A stretch of 38,739 bases of DNA from Clostridia bacterium. GTDB taxonomy: Bacteria > Bacillota > Clostridia > Oscillospirales > CAG-272. The stretch's first letter is position 1, and every line of letters begins with the position of its first letter. The stretch covers positions 1 to 38,739 of the forward strand of contig JAGATD010000017.1 of NCBI GenBank assembly GCA_017621415.1. Reading direction: 5' to 3'. A program made the position numbers and the translations under genes. Positions 31,824 to 38,739 of the stretch are shown here, one piece after another. The notes below the pieces were generated by a model that did not search any database, was not told the DNA's origin, and saw nothing but the letters and a program-made list of their open reading frames with translations.

Positions 31824-34448
31824 ATGGCAACAGAAGTAGTAGAAAAGCGCTCTGATCTGGTTTCAACAACACCGATGATGCAGCAGTATCTCGAGGTTAA
31901 GGCTGAATACGAGGATTACATCCTTATGTACAGGCTTGGTGATTTTTACGAGTGCTTTTTTGAGGATGCTATAATAGCATCCCGCGAGCTTGAATTAACA
32001 CTTACGGGCAGAGATTGCGGAAACGGCAAGCGTGCCGCTATGTGCGGTGTTCCGTTCCACAAATCCGATGTGTATGTTGGTAGGCTGGTAGAAAAGGGAA
32101 TAAAGGTTGCTATCTGTGAGCAGGTAAGCGACCCCAAGTCCTCTGTGGGACTTGTTAAAAGAGAAGTCACCCGTGTTGTTACCCCGGGTACTATAACCGA
32201 TTCGTCTCTTCTTAACGAGGGGCAGAACAATTTCCTTATGGCAATCTGTATAGACAGTGTAAGATGCGGTGTTGCGGCTATTGATATTTCCACAGGAGAG
32301 GTATCTGCTACCTGCATTTCAGGTGACGGCTCTTTAAACCTTTTAAAGAACGAAATAGGCGCATATAAGCCCTCTGAGATTCTCATTAATCTTAAGGCTG
32401 AGGAATGCTCAGAGCTTGTTGCTTTTGTCAAAGACAGATTTTCCTCTCTTATAACATATGGCGGTAATAAGCTTTTTGCATATGACGGAGCAAAGGCTAA
32501 AATTATGCGCACCTTCCCCGAGGAATCTGAGAAGTTTACCGAGCCTGAGATGATTATGGCTGTTGGAGCTCTTCTTTCTTATATTGAGGAAACACAGAAA
32601 ACCGAGACAGCCTTTGCAAAAGGCGTAAATGTTTATTCAAGAGGACAGTATCTTGAAATGGACCTTAACACTCAGCGTAATCTTGAGCTTACCGAGTCTA
32701 TGCGCTCTAAGGAAAAGAGAGGTACATTGCTATGGGTTCTTGATAAAACAAGGACCGCAATGGGAGCGAGACTTCTTCACTCATGGGTTATACGTCCGCT
32801 TCTTGACCCTGTTAAAATTTCACATAGACAAAGCGCTGTGTCATCTCTTCTTTCTCAAAGGAGAGAAAGAGATGCTTTAGGCGAGCTTCTTTCAGAGATG
32901 CTTGATATGGAGCGCCTTACCGCAAGAGCGGTTTACGGTACCGCAAATGCAAGAGATTTGCAGGCTATAGGGTACAGTATTTCCAAACTGCCCGAAATTA
33001 AATCCGTAATTTCAAATTTAAATTCGGATGTATTTAAGTCCATAGTCCGCGAGCTTGATACTCTTGATGATATTGGCGAGCTTCTTTTGGCAGCCATTGC
33101 GGATAATCCTCCTCTTACAATACGTGAGGGCGGAATGATACGCGACGGCTTTAATTCGGATGTTGATTACTACCGTTCAATAAAGAACGGCGGTGAGGAT
33201 ATAATGGCATCTATTGAGCAGAGAGAAAAGGAAGCAACGGGAATAAAGACACTTAAGGTTGCCTACAACAAGGTCTTTGGCTACTATATTGAGGTGTCTA
33301 AATCGTTTGTTAACGATGTGCCCGACAGATTTATCCGTAAGCAGACTCTGACAAACTGTGAGAGATATATTACCCAGGAGCTTAAGGAGATGGAGACATC
33401 TATCTTCACCGCAGACGAGAAGCTGACATCTTTGGAGTACGAAATTTTTAACAGCTTAAGAGCGCTTATTGCGGATAACAGAGAGCGTATAAGAGCTGCG
33501 GCAAGTCTTGTTGCAGAGATAGATGTTTACCGTTCTCTTGCCGAGGTTGCGGGTAAAAACAATTATGTTTGTCCCGAGGTGGACCTTTCTACGGAAATAA
33601 AAATAATTGACGGACGTCACCCTGTTGTGGAGAAATTTGTTAAGGATACATATTTTGTGCCCAATGATACAATTCTTGACACCTCTCAAAACAAGGTTAT
33701 GATAATAACAGGACCTAATATGGCCGGTAAGTCCACCTATATGCGTCAGGTTGCGATAATTGCGCTAATGGCTCAGATAGGCTCGTTTGTACCCGCAAGG
33801 GAGGCAAAAATCGGTATTGTGGACAAGCTCTTTACACGTGTTGGAGCATCGGACGACCTGGCATCCGGTCAGTCAACCTTTATGCTTGAGATGAGTGAGG
33901 TTGCCACAATACTTAAAAATGCTACCTCCCGTTCGCTTATAATATACGACGAGGTGGGCAGGGGAACAAGCACATTTGACGGTATGTCCATAGCCCGCGC
34001 GGTTGTTGAATACACCTACTCAAAGAAGATAGGCGCTAAAACACTCTTTGCTACCCATTACCACGAGCTTACCGATATGGAGGATGAGTTCCCCGGTATT
34101 GTTAACTACAATATTGCCGCAAAGAAGCGGGGTGACAGTATTACATTCCTTCGTAAGATAGTAAGAGGCGGAACCGACGACTCCTACGGTATAGAGGTTG
34201 CAAAGCTTGCGGGAGTGCCAAACGAGGTTGTAAAGAGAGCGAGAGAAATTTTAGAGGGAATAGAGGCAGGTGTTCCTAGGGAAGCCAAGCAGTCAAGACC
34301 TAAAGAAGAGTCGATAGACCTCTTTAGCCAGCTTTCTCAGGGGGCGGATTCCGAGGTTGCTGATAAAATCCGCGCCCTTGACATAAACACCCTTACACCC
34401 ATAGAGGCGATGAACACCCTCTTTGAATACAAAAAACTTCTTTCATAA
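31824..34448 (+). CDS. mutS: DNA mismatch repair protein MutS
   Basis: 874 residues, full length. The N-terminal mismatch-reading motif GDFYE is in LGDFYECFFEDA (about 41-52); then come the connector, clamp and lever domains; the ATPase has Walker A GPNMAGKSTYMRQ, Walker B with IYDEVGRGTSTFDG and the FATHYHEL switch. The C-terminal tail (about 810-874) should carry the tetramerisation region. MutS binds mismatches and recruits MutL, encoded next with a 10-base gap. GGAGG ribosome site at 31813. Confidence 0.98.
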   Translation: MATEVVEKRSDLVSTTPMMQQYLEVKAEYEDYILMYRLGDFYECFFEDAIIASRELELTLTGRDCGNGKRAAMCGVPFHKSDVYVGRLVEKGIKVAICEQVSDPKSSVGLVKREVTRVVTPGTITDSSLLNEGQNNFLMAICIDSVRCGVAAIDISTGEVSATCISGDGSLNLLKNEIGAYKPSEILINLKAEECSELVAFVKDRFSSLITYGGNKLFAYDGAKAKIMRTFPEESEKFTEPEMIMAVGALLSYIEETQKTETAFAKGVNVYSRGQYLEMDLNTQRNLELTESMRSKEKRGTLLWVLDKTRTAMGARLLHSWVIRPLLDPVKISHRQSAVSSLLSQRRERDALGELLSEMLDMERLTARAVYGTANARDLQAIGYSISKLPEIKSVISNLNSDVFKSIVRELDTLDDIGELLLAAIADNPPLTIREGGMIRDGFNSDVDYYRSIKNGGEDIMASIEQREKEATGIKTLKVAYNKVFGYYIEVSKSFVNDVPDRFIRKQTLTNCERYITQELKEMETSIFTADEKLTSLEYEIFNSLRALIADNRERIRAAASLVAEIDVYRSLAEVAGKNNYVCPEVDLSTEIKIIDGRHPVVEKFVKDTYFVPNDTILDTSQNKVMIITGPNMAGKSTYMRQVAIIALMAQIGSFVPAREAKIGIVDKLFTRVGASDDLASGQSTFMLEMSEVATILKNATSRSLIIYDEVGRGTSTFDGMSIARAVVEYTYSKKIGAKTLFATHYHELTDMEDEFPGIVNYNIAAKKRGDSITFLRKIVRGGTDDSYGIEVAKLAGVPNEVVKRAREILEGIEAGVPREAKQSRPKEESIDLFSQLSQGADSEVADKIRALDINTLTPIEAMNTLFEYKKLLS

Positions 34449-34458
34449 GGATTTTCTA

Positions 34459-36435
34459 ATGGGAAAAATTAATGTTTTGGATTTTGAAATAGCTAACCTT
34501 ATAGCCGCAGGCGAGGTGGTTGAGCGCCCCTCATCGGTTATGAAGGAGCTTATAGAAAATTCAATAGACTCAGGCGCTACAAGCATTGTTGCCGAGATAA
34601 AGCGAGGCGGAGTTGCTCTTATTCGTGTGTCTGATAATGGCTGCGGTATGACGGCAGAGGACCTGCCTGTTGCGATAAAACGCCACGCAACAAGTAAAAT
34701 TAAAACCCGTGACGACCTTGAAAAAATTGCAACTCTCGGATTCAGAGGAGAGGCTCTTGCCGCTATTTCCTCGGTGTCAAACGTTACTATAATAACCAAG
34801 ACTAAGGAAGCTGACAGCGGTACTATGCTCACTGCCGAGGGGGGCAGAATTGTTGATATTTCCGAGGTAGGAACGGCAGACGGAACAACAGTGGTTGTTG
34901 AGGACCTGTTCTTTAACGTGCCCGCCCGCCGCAAGTTCTTAAAAAAGGACTCTACCGAGGCTATGAACGTCTCCGCTCTGGTAGAAAAGGTGGCGCTTTC
35001 CAGTCCCGAAATTTCTATCCAGCTTCTTGTTGACGGTGAGGAGAGATTTAAAACCCCGGGTGACGGAAATTTGCTTAACACCATTTATGCGGTATACGGC
35101 AAGGAGTTTTCTTCAAAGCTTATTTCGGCTGAGGGAAGCGCTAACGGAATTCGTGTTCACGGCTACATCGGCAGAAGCGATAATGTAAGAAAGAACAGAA
35201 ATCTGCAAAATATATTTATAAATGGCAGATATGTAAAAAGCCTTACCGCTATGGCGGCGATAGAAAAGGCATACACCTCATATATAGCCCCCGAGGCATT
35301 TCCAGTTTGTGTTCTCTTTATTGAAATGAACCCGACAGCGGTTGATGTAAATGTACATCCGGCAAAGCTTGAGGTAAAATTCGCAAACGAGCAGCCTGTT
35401 TTTGAGGCTATATACTATACAGTAAAGCGGGCTATTGAGGACTATACATACAGACCCGATATGACCCTTTCAAAAAAGAATGTATCCGAAAGGAATGCTC
35501 TCGGCGCATTTGTTCCGATAGGGGCTGATACCAAAGGGGAGCAGATAAGCCTTAATACCGAGGCAAAAAGACCTGTTTTTTCTTCCTCGGAATATAAAGC
35601 ATCGCCACAAAGAACCGAATCACCTATCAAATCTATAAATCCGGATGCGCCTTTGCGCGTTTCAAGCGGAGCCGGGCAGAATTTTGGTGAATATAGCCAC
35701 TCGCAGCCTGTAAGAGCTTCAGAGGCAATGACTCCGAAAAATTCGGTGGAGCTGCTTGAAAAATATTCCAGGGCAAAAGCAGACGGGACATACAAGCCCG
35801 AGATGCAAAAGGCTCCCCTGACCCCCGAAATCAATATTTCGGAAAAGATAATCGACTACAAGCTTGTTGGCGAGGTGTTTGACTGTTATGTTCTGGTTGA
35901 ATACGAGGGTGCTCTTCTTGTAATTGATAAGCACGCAGCCCACGAGCGCATAATATTCGAGGAGCTAAAGGCTATGCGTGAGGGAGACGGCAGAGTAGCG
36001 TCTCAATCGCTTTTGCTTCCCATAACCGTCTCACTTACCCCTGACGAGTGTGCTGCGGCAGGCGAATTTACAGAGGAGCTTAGCTCGGTAGGATATGAGT
36101 TTACAGTAGGCAAGGGGTATGCAGACATTACAGCTATTCCCGATGCAATAAGCGCATCCGATGCGGAAAGTCTCTTTGTTAAAATGCTTGACGAAATTAA
36201 TGAGGGAAAGGGAAATCCTGCCGTAACAGAAAATATAAGGCGTGAAAAAGCTCTTTATCAGATAGCCTGCAAGGCAGCTATCAAGGGTGGGCGAAAGTAT
36301 GACCGTTCGATAATCGAGTGGCTTGTTACCAAGGTGCTCTCTCTTCCCGATATTACGGTTTGCCCTCACGGCAGACCCATAGCATACAGGCTGACAAAGA
36401 CAGAGCTTGACCGCCAGTTTGACAGAATTAAATAA
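34459..36435 (+). CDS. mutL: DNA mismatch repair endonuclease MutL
   Basis: 658 residues. The N-terminal GHKL ATPase shows ELIENSIDSGA, DNGCGM and GFRGEALAAISSV. A Ser/Pro-rich linker (about 345-465) leads to the C-terminal domain with the metal endonuclease signature DKHAAHERI (490-498; most relatives have DQHAAHE), ACKAAIKGG and CPHGRPI (about 635-641). These suggest an active, nicking MutL, as expected where MutH is absent. The start at 34459 follows AAGGA at about 34447; an upstream in-frame start lies inside mutS. The Gln-to-Lys change in the motif is the only oddity. Confidence 0.96.
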   Translation: MGKINVLDFEIANLIAAGEVVERPSSVMKELIENSIDSGATSIVAEIKRGGVALIRVSDNGCGMTAEDLPVAIKRHATSKIKTRDDLEKIATLGFRGEALAAISSVSNVTIITKTKEADSGTMLTAEGGRIVDISEVGTADGTTVVVEDLFFNVPARRKFLKKDSTEAMNVSALVEKVALSSPEISIQLLVDGEERFKTPGDGNLLNTIYAVYGKEFSSKLISAEGSANGIRVHGYIGRSDNVRKNRNLQNIFINGRYVKSLTAMAAIEKAYTSYIAPEAFPVCVLFIEMNPTAVDVNVHPAKLEVKFANEQPVFEAIYYTVKRAIEDYTYRPDMTLSKKNVSERNALGAFVPIGADTKGEQISLNTEAKRPVFSSSEYKASPQRTESPIKSINPDAPLRVSSGAGQNFGEYSHSQPVRASEAMTPKNSVELLEKYSRAKADGTYKPEMQKAPLTPEINISEKIIDYKLVGEVFDCYVLVEYEGALLVIDKHAAHERIIFEELKAMREGDGRVASQSLLLPITVSLTPDECAAAGEFTEELSSVGYEFTVGKGYADITAIPDAISASDAESLFVKMLDEINEGKGNPAVTENIRREKALYQIACKAAIKGGRKYDRSIIEWLVTKVLSLPDITVCPHGRPIAYRLTKTELDRQFDRIK

Positions 36436-36449
36436 AGGAATAAATATAA

Positions 36450-37592
36450 ATGGCAAAATTCACATTACTTAAACAAGAGGGAAAAGCCCGCCGAGGTCGC
36501 TTTGAAACGGTGCACGGCACAATAGAAACCCCTGTTTTTATGAATGTTGGTACATCTGCGGCAATAAAGGGCGGAATATCTACACGCGACCTCGAGGAGG
36601 TTAATTGCCAGGTGGAGCTTTCAAACACCTATCACCTGCATATCCGTCCCGGTGACGAGCTTATACGCAGAATGGGCGGACTCCATAAGTTCTTTAACTG
36701 GCAAAGACCTGTTCTTACCGACTCGGGCGGATTTCAGGTGTTCTCTCTCGCAAAGCTTCGTAAAATAACCGAGGAGGGGGTTGCCTTTAACTCTCACATG
36801 GACGGTAAGCGCATATTTATGGGCCCCGAGGAGTCTATGCAGATTCAGTCAAACCTTGGCTCAACTATTGCTATGGCTTTTGATGAGTGTGTTGAAAATC
36901 CCGCGCCTTACCAGTATGTTAAGGCGTCTCACGAGAGGACTATCCGTTGGCTTAAGCGTTGCAGGGCAGAAATGGACAGGCTTAACTCTCTTCCCGGTAC
37001 GGTAAATAAAAATCAGCTACTCTTTGGTATCAACCAAGGCGGAACATATGATGATTTGCGTATCGAGAATATGAAAGCTATCAGAGAGGTTGAATGCGAC
37101 GGCTATGCAATAGGCGGACTTGCGGTAGGCGAGGAAACCGACGTAATGTACCATATTATCGAAACCGTTGAGCCGTATATGCCCGAGGATAAGCCGAGAT
37201 ACCTTATGGGCGTCGGAACACCGCAGAATATTGTTGAGGCGGTATACCGCGGAGTTGATTTCTTCGATTGTGTTATGCCCTCGAGAAATGCCCGCCACGG
37301 TAATCTCTTTACCTGGAAAGGAAAAATAAACCTTCTTAACGAGAAGTATGCGGAAGACGAGCGCCCGATAGCTGAAGAGTGCGGATGTCCCGCCTGCAAG
37401 AATTATTCCAGAAGCTATATACGTCACCTCTTTAAGGCGCGAGAGGCTCTAGGAATGCGACTTGCAGTGCTTCATAACCTTTATTTCTATAACGAGCTTA
37501 TGCAAAAGATACGTGATGCCCTTGATGAGGGAAGATATGAGGAATTCTATAAGGAATACCACAACTCTCTTGCAGAAAGACGTAAGGATTAA
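36450..37592 (+). CDS. tgt: Queuine tRNA-ribosyltransferase
   Basis: 380 residues, normal length. It swaps guanine for the queuosine precursor in tRNAs with GUN anticodons. Marks: DSGGFQVFSL (nucleophile/base region), the DGKRIFMGPE stretch, GINQGG, GGLAVGE, the DCVMPSRNARHG active-site loop, and zinc ligands CGCPAC with a downstream His in SYIRHLF. It is the second tRNA-modifying gene of the run, 14 bases after mutL. AAAGGAAT ribosome site. No queuosine synthesis gene is in the window, so the base may be salvaged or made elsewhere. Confidence 0.97.
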   Translation: MAKFTLLKQEGKARRGRFETVHGTIETPVFMNVGTSAAIKGGISTRDLEEVNCQVELSNTYHLHIRPGDELIRRMGGLHKFFNWQRPVLTDSGGFQVFSLAKLRKITEEGVAFNSHMDGKRIFMGPEESMQIQSNLGSTIAMAFDECVENPAPYQYVKASHERTIRWLKRCRAEMDRLNSLPGTVNKNQLLFGINQGGTYDDLRIENMKAIREVECDGYAIGGLAVGEETDVMYHIIETVEPYMPEDKPRYLMGVGTPQNIVEAVYRGVDFFDCVMPSRNARHGNLFTWKGKINLLNEKYAEDERPIAEECGCPACKNYSRSYIRHLFKAREALGMRLAVLHNLYFYNELMQKIRDALDEGRYEEFYKEYHNSLAERRKD

Positions 37593-37595
37593 ATT

Positions 37596-38552
37596 ATGTT
37601 TTTAAGAAAACAACTAGAGAAAATATATCGCAGTGCACTGTTTTCCCGCCGAGATATAGATAGCAGTATTTTCTATTTCTCGGAGGCGGATTTTCCGGGG
37701 CTCAGAAAGACCGAATATAATTTTAAAAACAGAAAAGGGGAAACACTTCGCGGCTGGTTCTTTAGCTATGACGGAGCGAATACAGATAGAATAATAGTCT
37801 TTGACCACGGACTTTCTATAGGCCACAGGTCGTACTTCAGAGAGGTTGAAACCCTGGCGGCGGCAGGCTATACGGTCTATACCTTTGACCACACAGGCTG
37901 TACATATTCCGAGGGGGAGGAAATTGGTGGCTTTGTCACCTCTCTTTGTGACCTTGACTGTTGTATAAAGGCATTAAAGCAGGCTTTTCCTGACAAAAAT
38001 CTTTCCGTGGTAGGTCACAGCCGAGGAGGATATTCAACACTTAATATTCCTGCCTATCACCCGGATATTACCCACATTGTCGCTATCTCGGGCTTCTCAT
38101 CTGTCAAGGATATGGTAGACCAGCTCATCCCCTCCTTTGCAAAGAAAACAAGAGCGCATATTCTCTCTGTTGAGGAAGCTGAAGCCCCCGAGTATGTTAA
38201 CGCTTCAGCAGTCGATACCCTTAAGAGTACAGCGGTAAAGGCTATGATAATTCACTCGTCAGATGACAGCACCGTCAGTGTGAAACACTACAATAAATTG
38301 TATTCTGCCCTGAAAGATGTGCCAAATATCAAGTTTTTGCTAGCTGATGGTAAAATCCACAATCCTCACTATACCGCCGATGCGGTAAGATATAAGGACT
38401 CGTTTTTCAAGACCTACAAGAAGATGAAAAAGAAAAAACTGCTTCAAACCGAGAAGCAGCAAGCAGAGTTTAAAAGCTCTTACGATTGGCACCGCATGAC
38501 CGCCCAGGACGATGCCGTTTGGGCTGAGATCTTAAAATTTATTGAATCTTAA
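37596..38552 (+). CDS. Alpha/beta hydrolase
   Basis: 318 residues. The catalytic triad can be read: nucleophile S142 in VVGHSRGGYS, an acid in HSSDDST (D223 or D224), and H255 in GKIHNPHY. The oxyanion hole is probably at VFDHGLSIGHRSYF. It is a cytoplasmic esterase/acyl-hydrolase type without a signal peptide. The start is 3 bases after the tgt stop with no strong ribosome site, so it relies on coupled translation. It ends the long run before the hairpin at 38560. The substrate is unknown; no functional link to the repair genes is evident. Confidence 0.88.
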   Translation: MFLRKQLEKIYRSALFSRRDIDSSIFYFSEADFPGLRKTEYNFKNRKGETLRGWFFSYDGANTDRIIVFDHGLSIGHRSYFREVETLAAAGYTVYTFDHTGCTYSEGEEIGGFVTSLCDLDCCIKALKQAFPDKNLSVVGHSRGGYSTLNIPAYHPDITHIVAISGFSSVKDMVDQLIPSFAKKTRAHILSVEEAEAPEYVNASAVDTLKSTAVKAMIIHSSDDSTVSVKHYNKLYSALKDVPNIKFLLADGKIHNPHYTADAVRYKDSFFKTYKKMKKKKLLQTEKQQAEFKSSYDWHRMTAQDDAVWAEILKFIES

Positions 38553-38559
38553 CAGAAGC

Positions 38560-38650
38560 AAAGGGGCTGAGTCATTAAGAATTCAGCAAAATCAATGTTC
38601 TATGGGCAGAAACAAGAAAAAAGCTGAATTCTTAGTGCGAAGCTCCTTTT
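38560..38650 (+). terminator. Long imperfect hairpin ending the dxs-mutSL run
   Basis: TTAAGAATTCAGC (38575-38587) pairs with GCTGAATTCTTA (38623-38634), and an outer AAAGGGGCT pairs with AGCTCCTTT (38641-38649). A short run of T follows. It acts as a likely terminator but is longer than usual; the loop holds nothing recognisable. Confidence 0.6.
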
Positions 38651-38675
38651 GGGGCTAGCTTAATTTTGAGCAAAA

Positions 38676-38732
38676 ATCGTCGAATGCAACCGAGAGGCGT
38701 ATATGAATACGTCGGAGAGCGCAGTCGGCGAT
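38676..38732. repeat. Hairpin repeat at the right end, related to that at 5514
   Basis: ATCGTCGAATGC (38676-38687) pairs with GCAGTCGGCGAT (38721-38732) with two wobble/mismatch positions, around an inner CGTAT/ATACG hairpin (38698-38711). The inner part GGCGTAT-AATACG-CGG is similar to 5514-5536. It may be one of a family of intergenic hairpin repeats. It may continue past the window. Confidence 0.55.
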
Positions 38733-38739
38733 AGAAAAA

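Noticed and set aside
34443..35084. 213-residue minus-strand frame opposite mutL
   Set aside because: Shadow of the mutL coding frame; Ser/Pro-rich with no motif.

Overview
The window looks like a chromosomal segment of a low-to-mid GC Gram-positive anaerobe of class Clostridia, probably an uncultivated gut lineage. The evidence is consensus sigma-A promoters (TTGACA, 17 bp, TATAAT), strong GGAGG ribosome sites, a miaB-ymcA/ylbF-mutS-mutL gene order like that of Bacillus subtilis, many AraC-type regulators beside sugar enzymes, and a non-mevalonate dxs gene. There is no rRNA gene to place it more exactly. I see no phage, no recognisable transposase and no CRISPR array.

Layout. 1-2795: carbohydrate genes. 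A truncated GH4 glycosidase and an SLC13/CitMHS-type anion transporter lie on the minus strand, divergent from a TIM-barrel sugar isomerase/epimerase. 3023-5470: a large membrane-anchored acidic protein whose C-terminus resembles ribosomal protein uL15. 5471-5756: a structured repeat and two terminators. 5757-8050 (minus): a small membrane protein and a GH2 glycosidase. 8296-12752: a tight operon DUF1846, DUF5058, partner membrane protein, membrane-anchored M20 peptidase. 12796-13284: TspO. 13433-15240: a two-gene ABC exporter. 15482-15565: tRNA-Leu(GAG).

15751-19039: a five-gene operon behind a perfect consensus promoter: HPr-kinase-like ATPase, PqqD-like protein, Ser/His signal-peptidase-like protein, family-5 nucleotidyltransferase and a membrane protein. 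The parts are those seen around RiPP (lasso-peptide-type) loci, but no precursor peptide, cyclase or leader protease is present. I regard this as the best candidate for an undescribed system. 19069-23368: two regulator/target pairs in the same layout. One is a class I phosphomannose isomerase with a cupin/AraC regulator, the other a Gfo/Idh/MocA dehydrogenase with a PocR/AraC regulator. Each shared intergenic region carries direct repeats spaced 20-22 bp. 23420-24662: two overlapping genes for related zinc-ribbon membrane proteins.

24764-25340: tRNA-Arg(CCG) is separated from its only good promoter by about 430 bp holding two copies of a four-hairpin repeat and a duplicated 5' half of the tRNA. 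25454-27136: a BspA-like leucine-rich-repeat lipoprotein. 27323-38552: an eight-gene co-directional run: AraC regulator, dxs, miaB, a YmcA/YlbF-like protein with a cysteine tail, mutS, mutL, tgt and an alpha/beta hydrolase. It joins isoprenoid synthesis, tRNA modification and mismatch repair behind one AraC-family gene. The window ends in further hairpin repeats, one sharing a core with the repeat at 5471.
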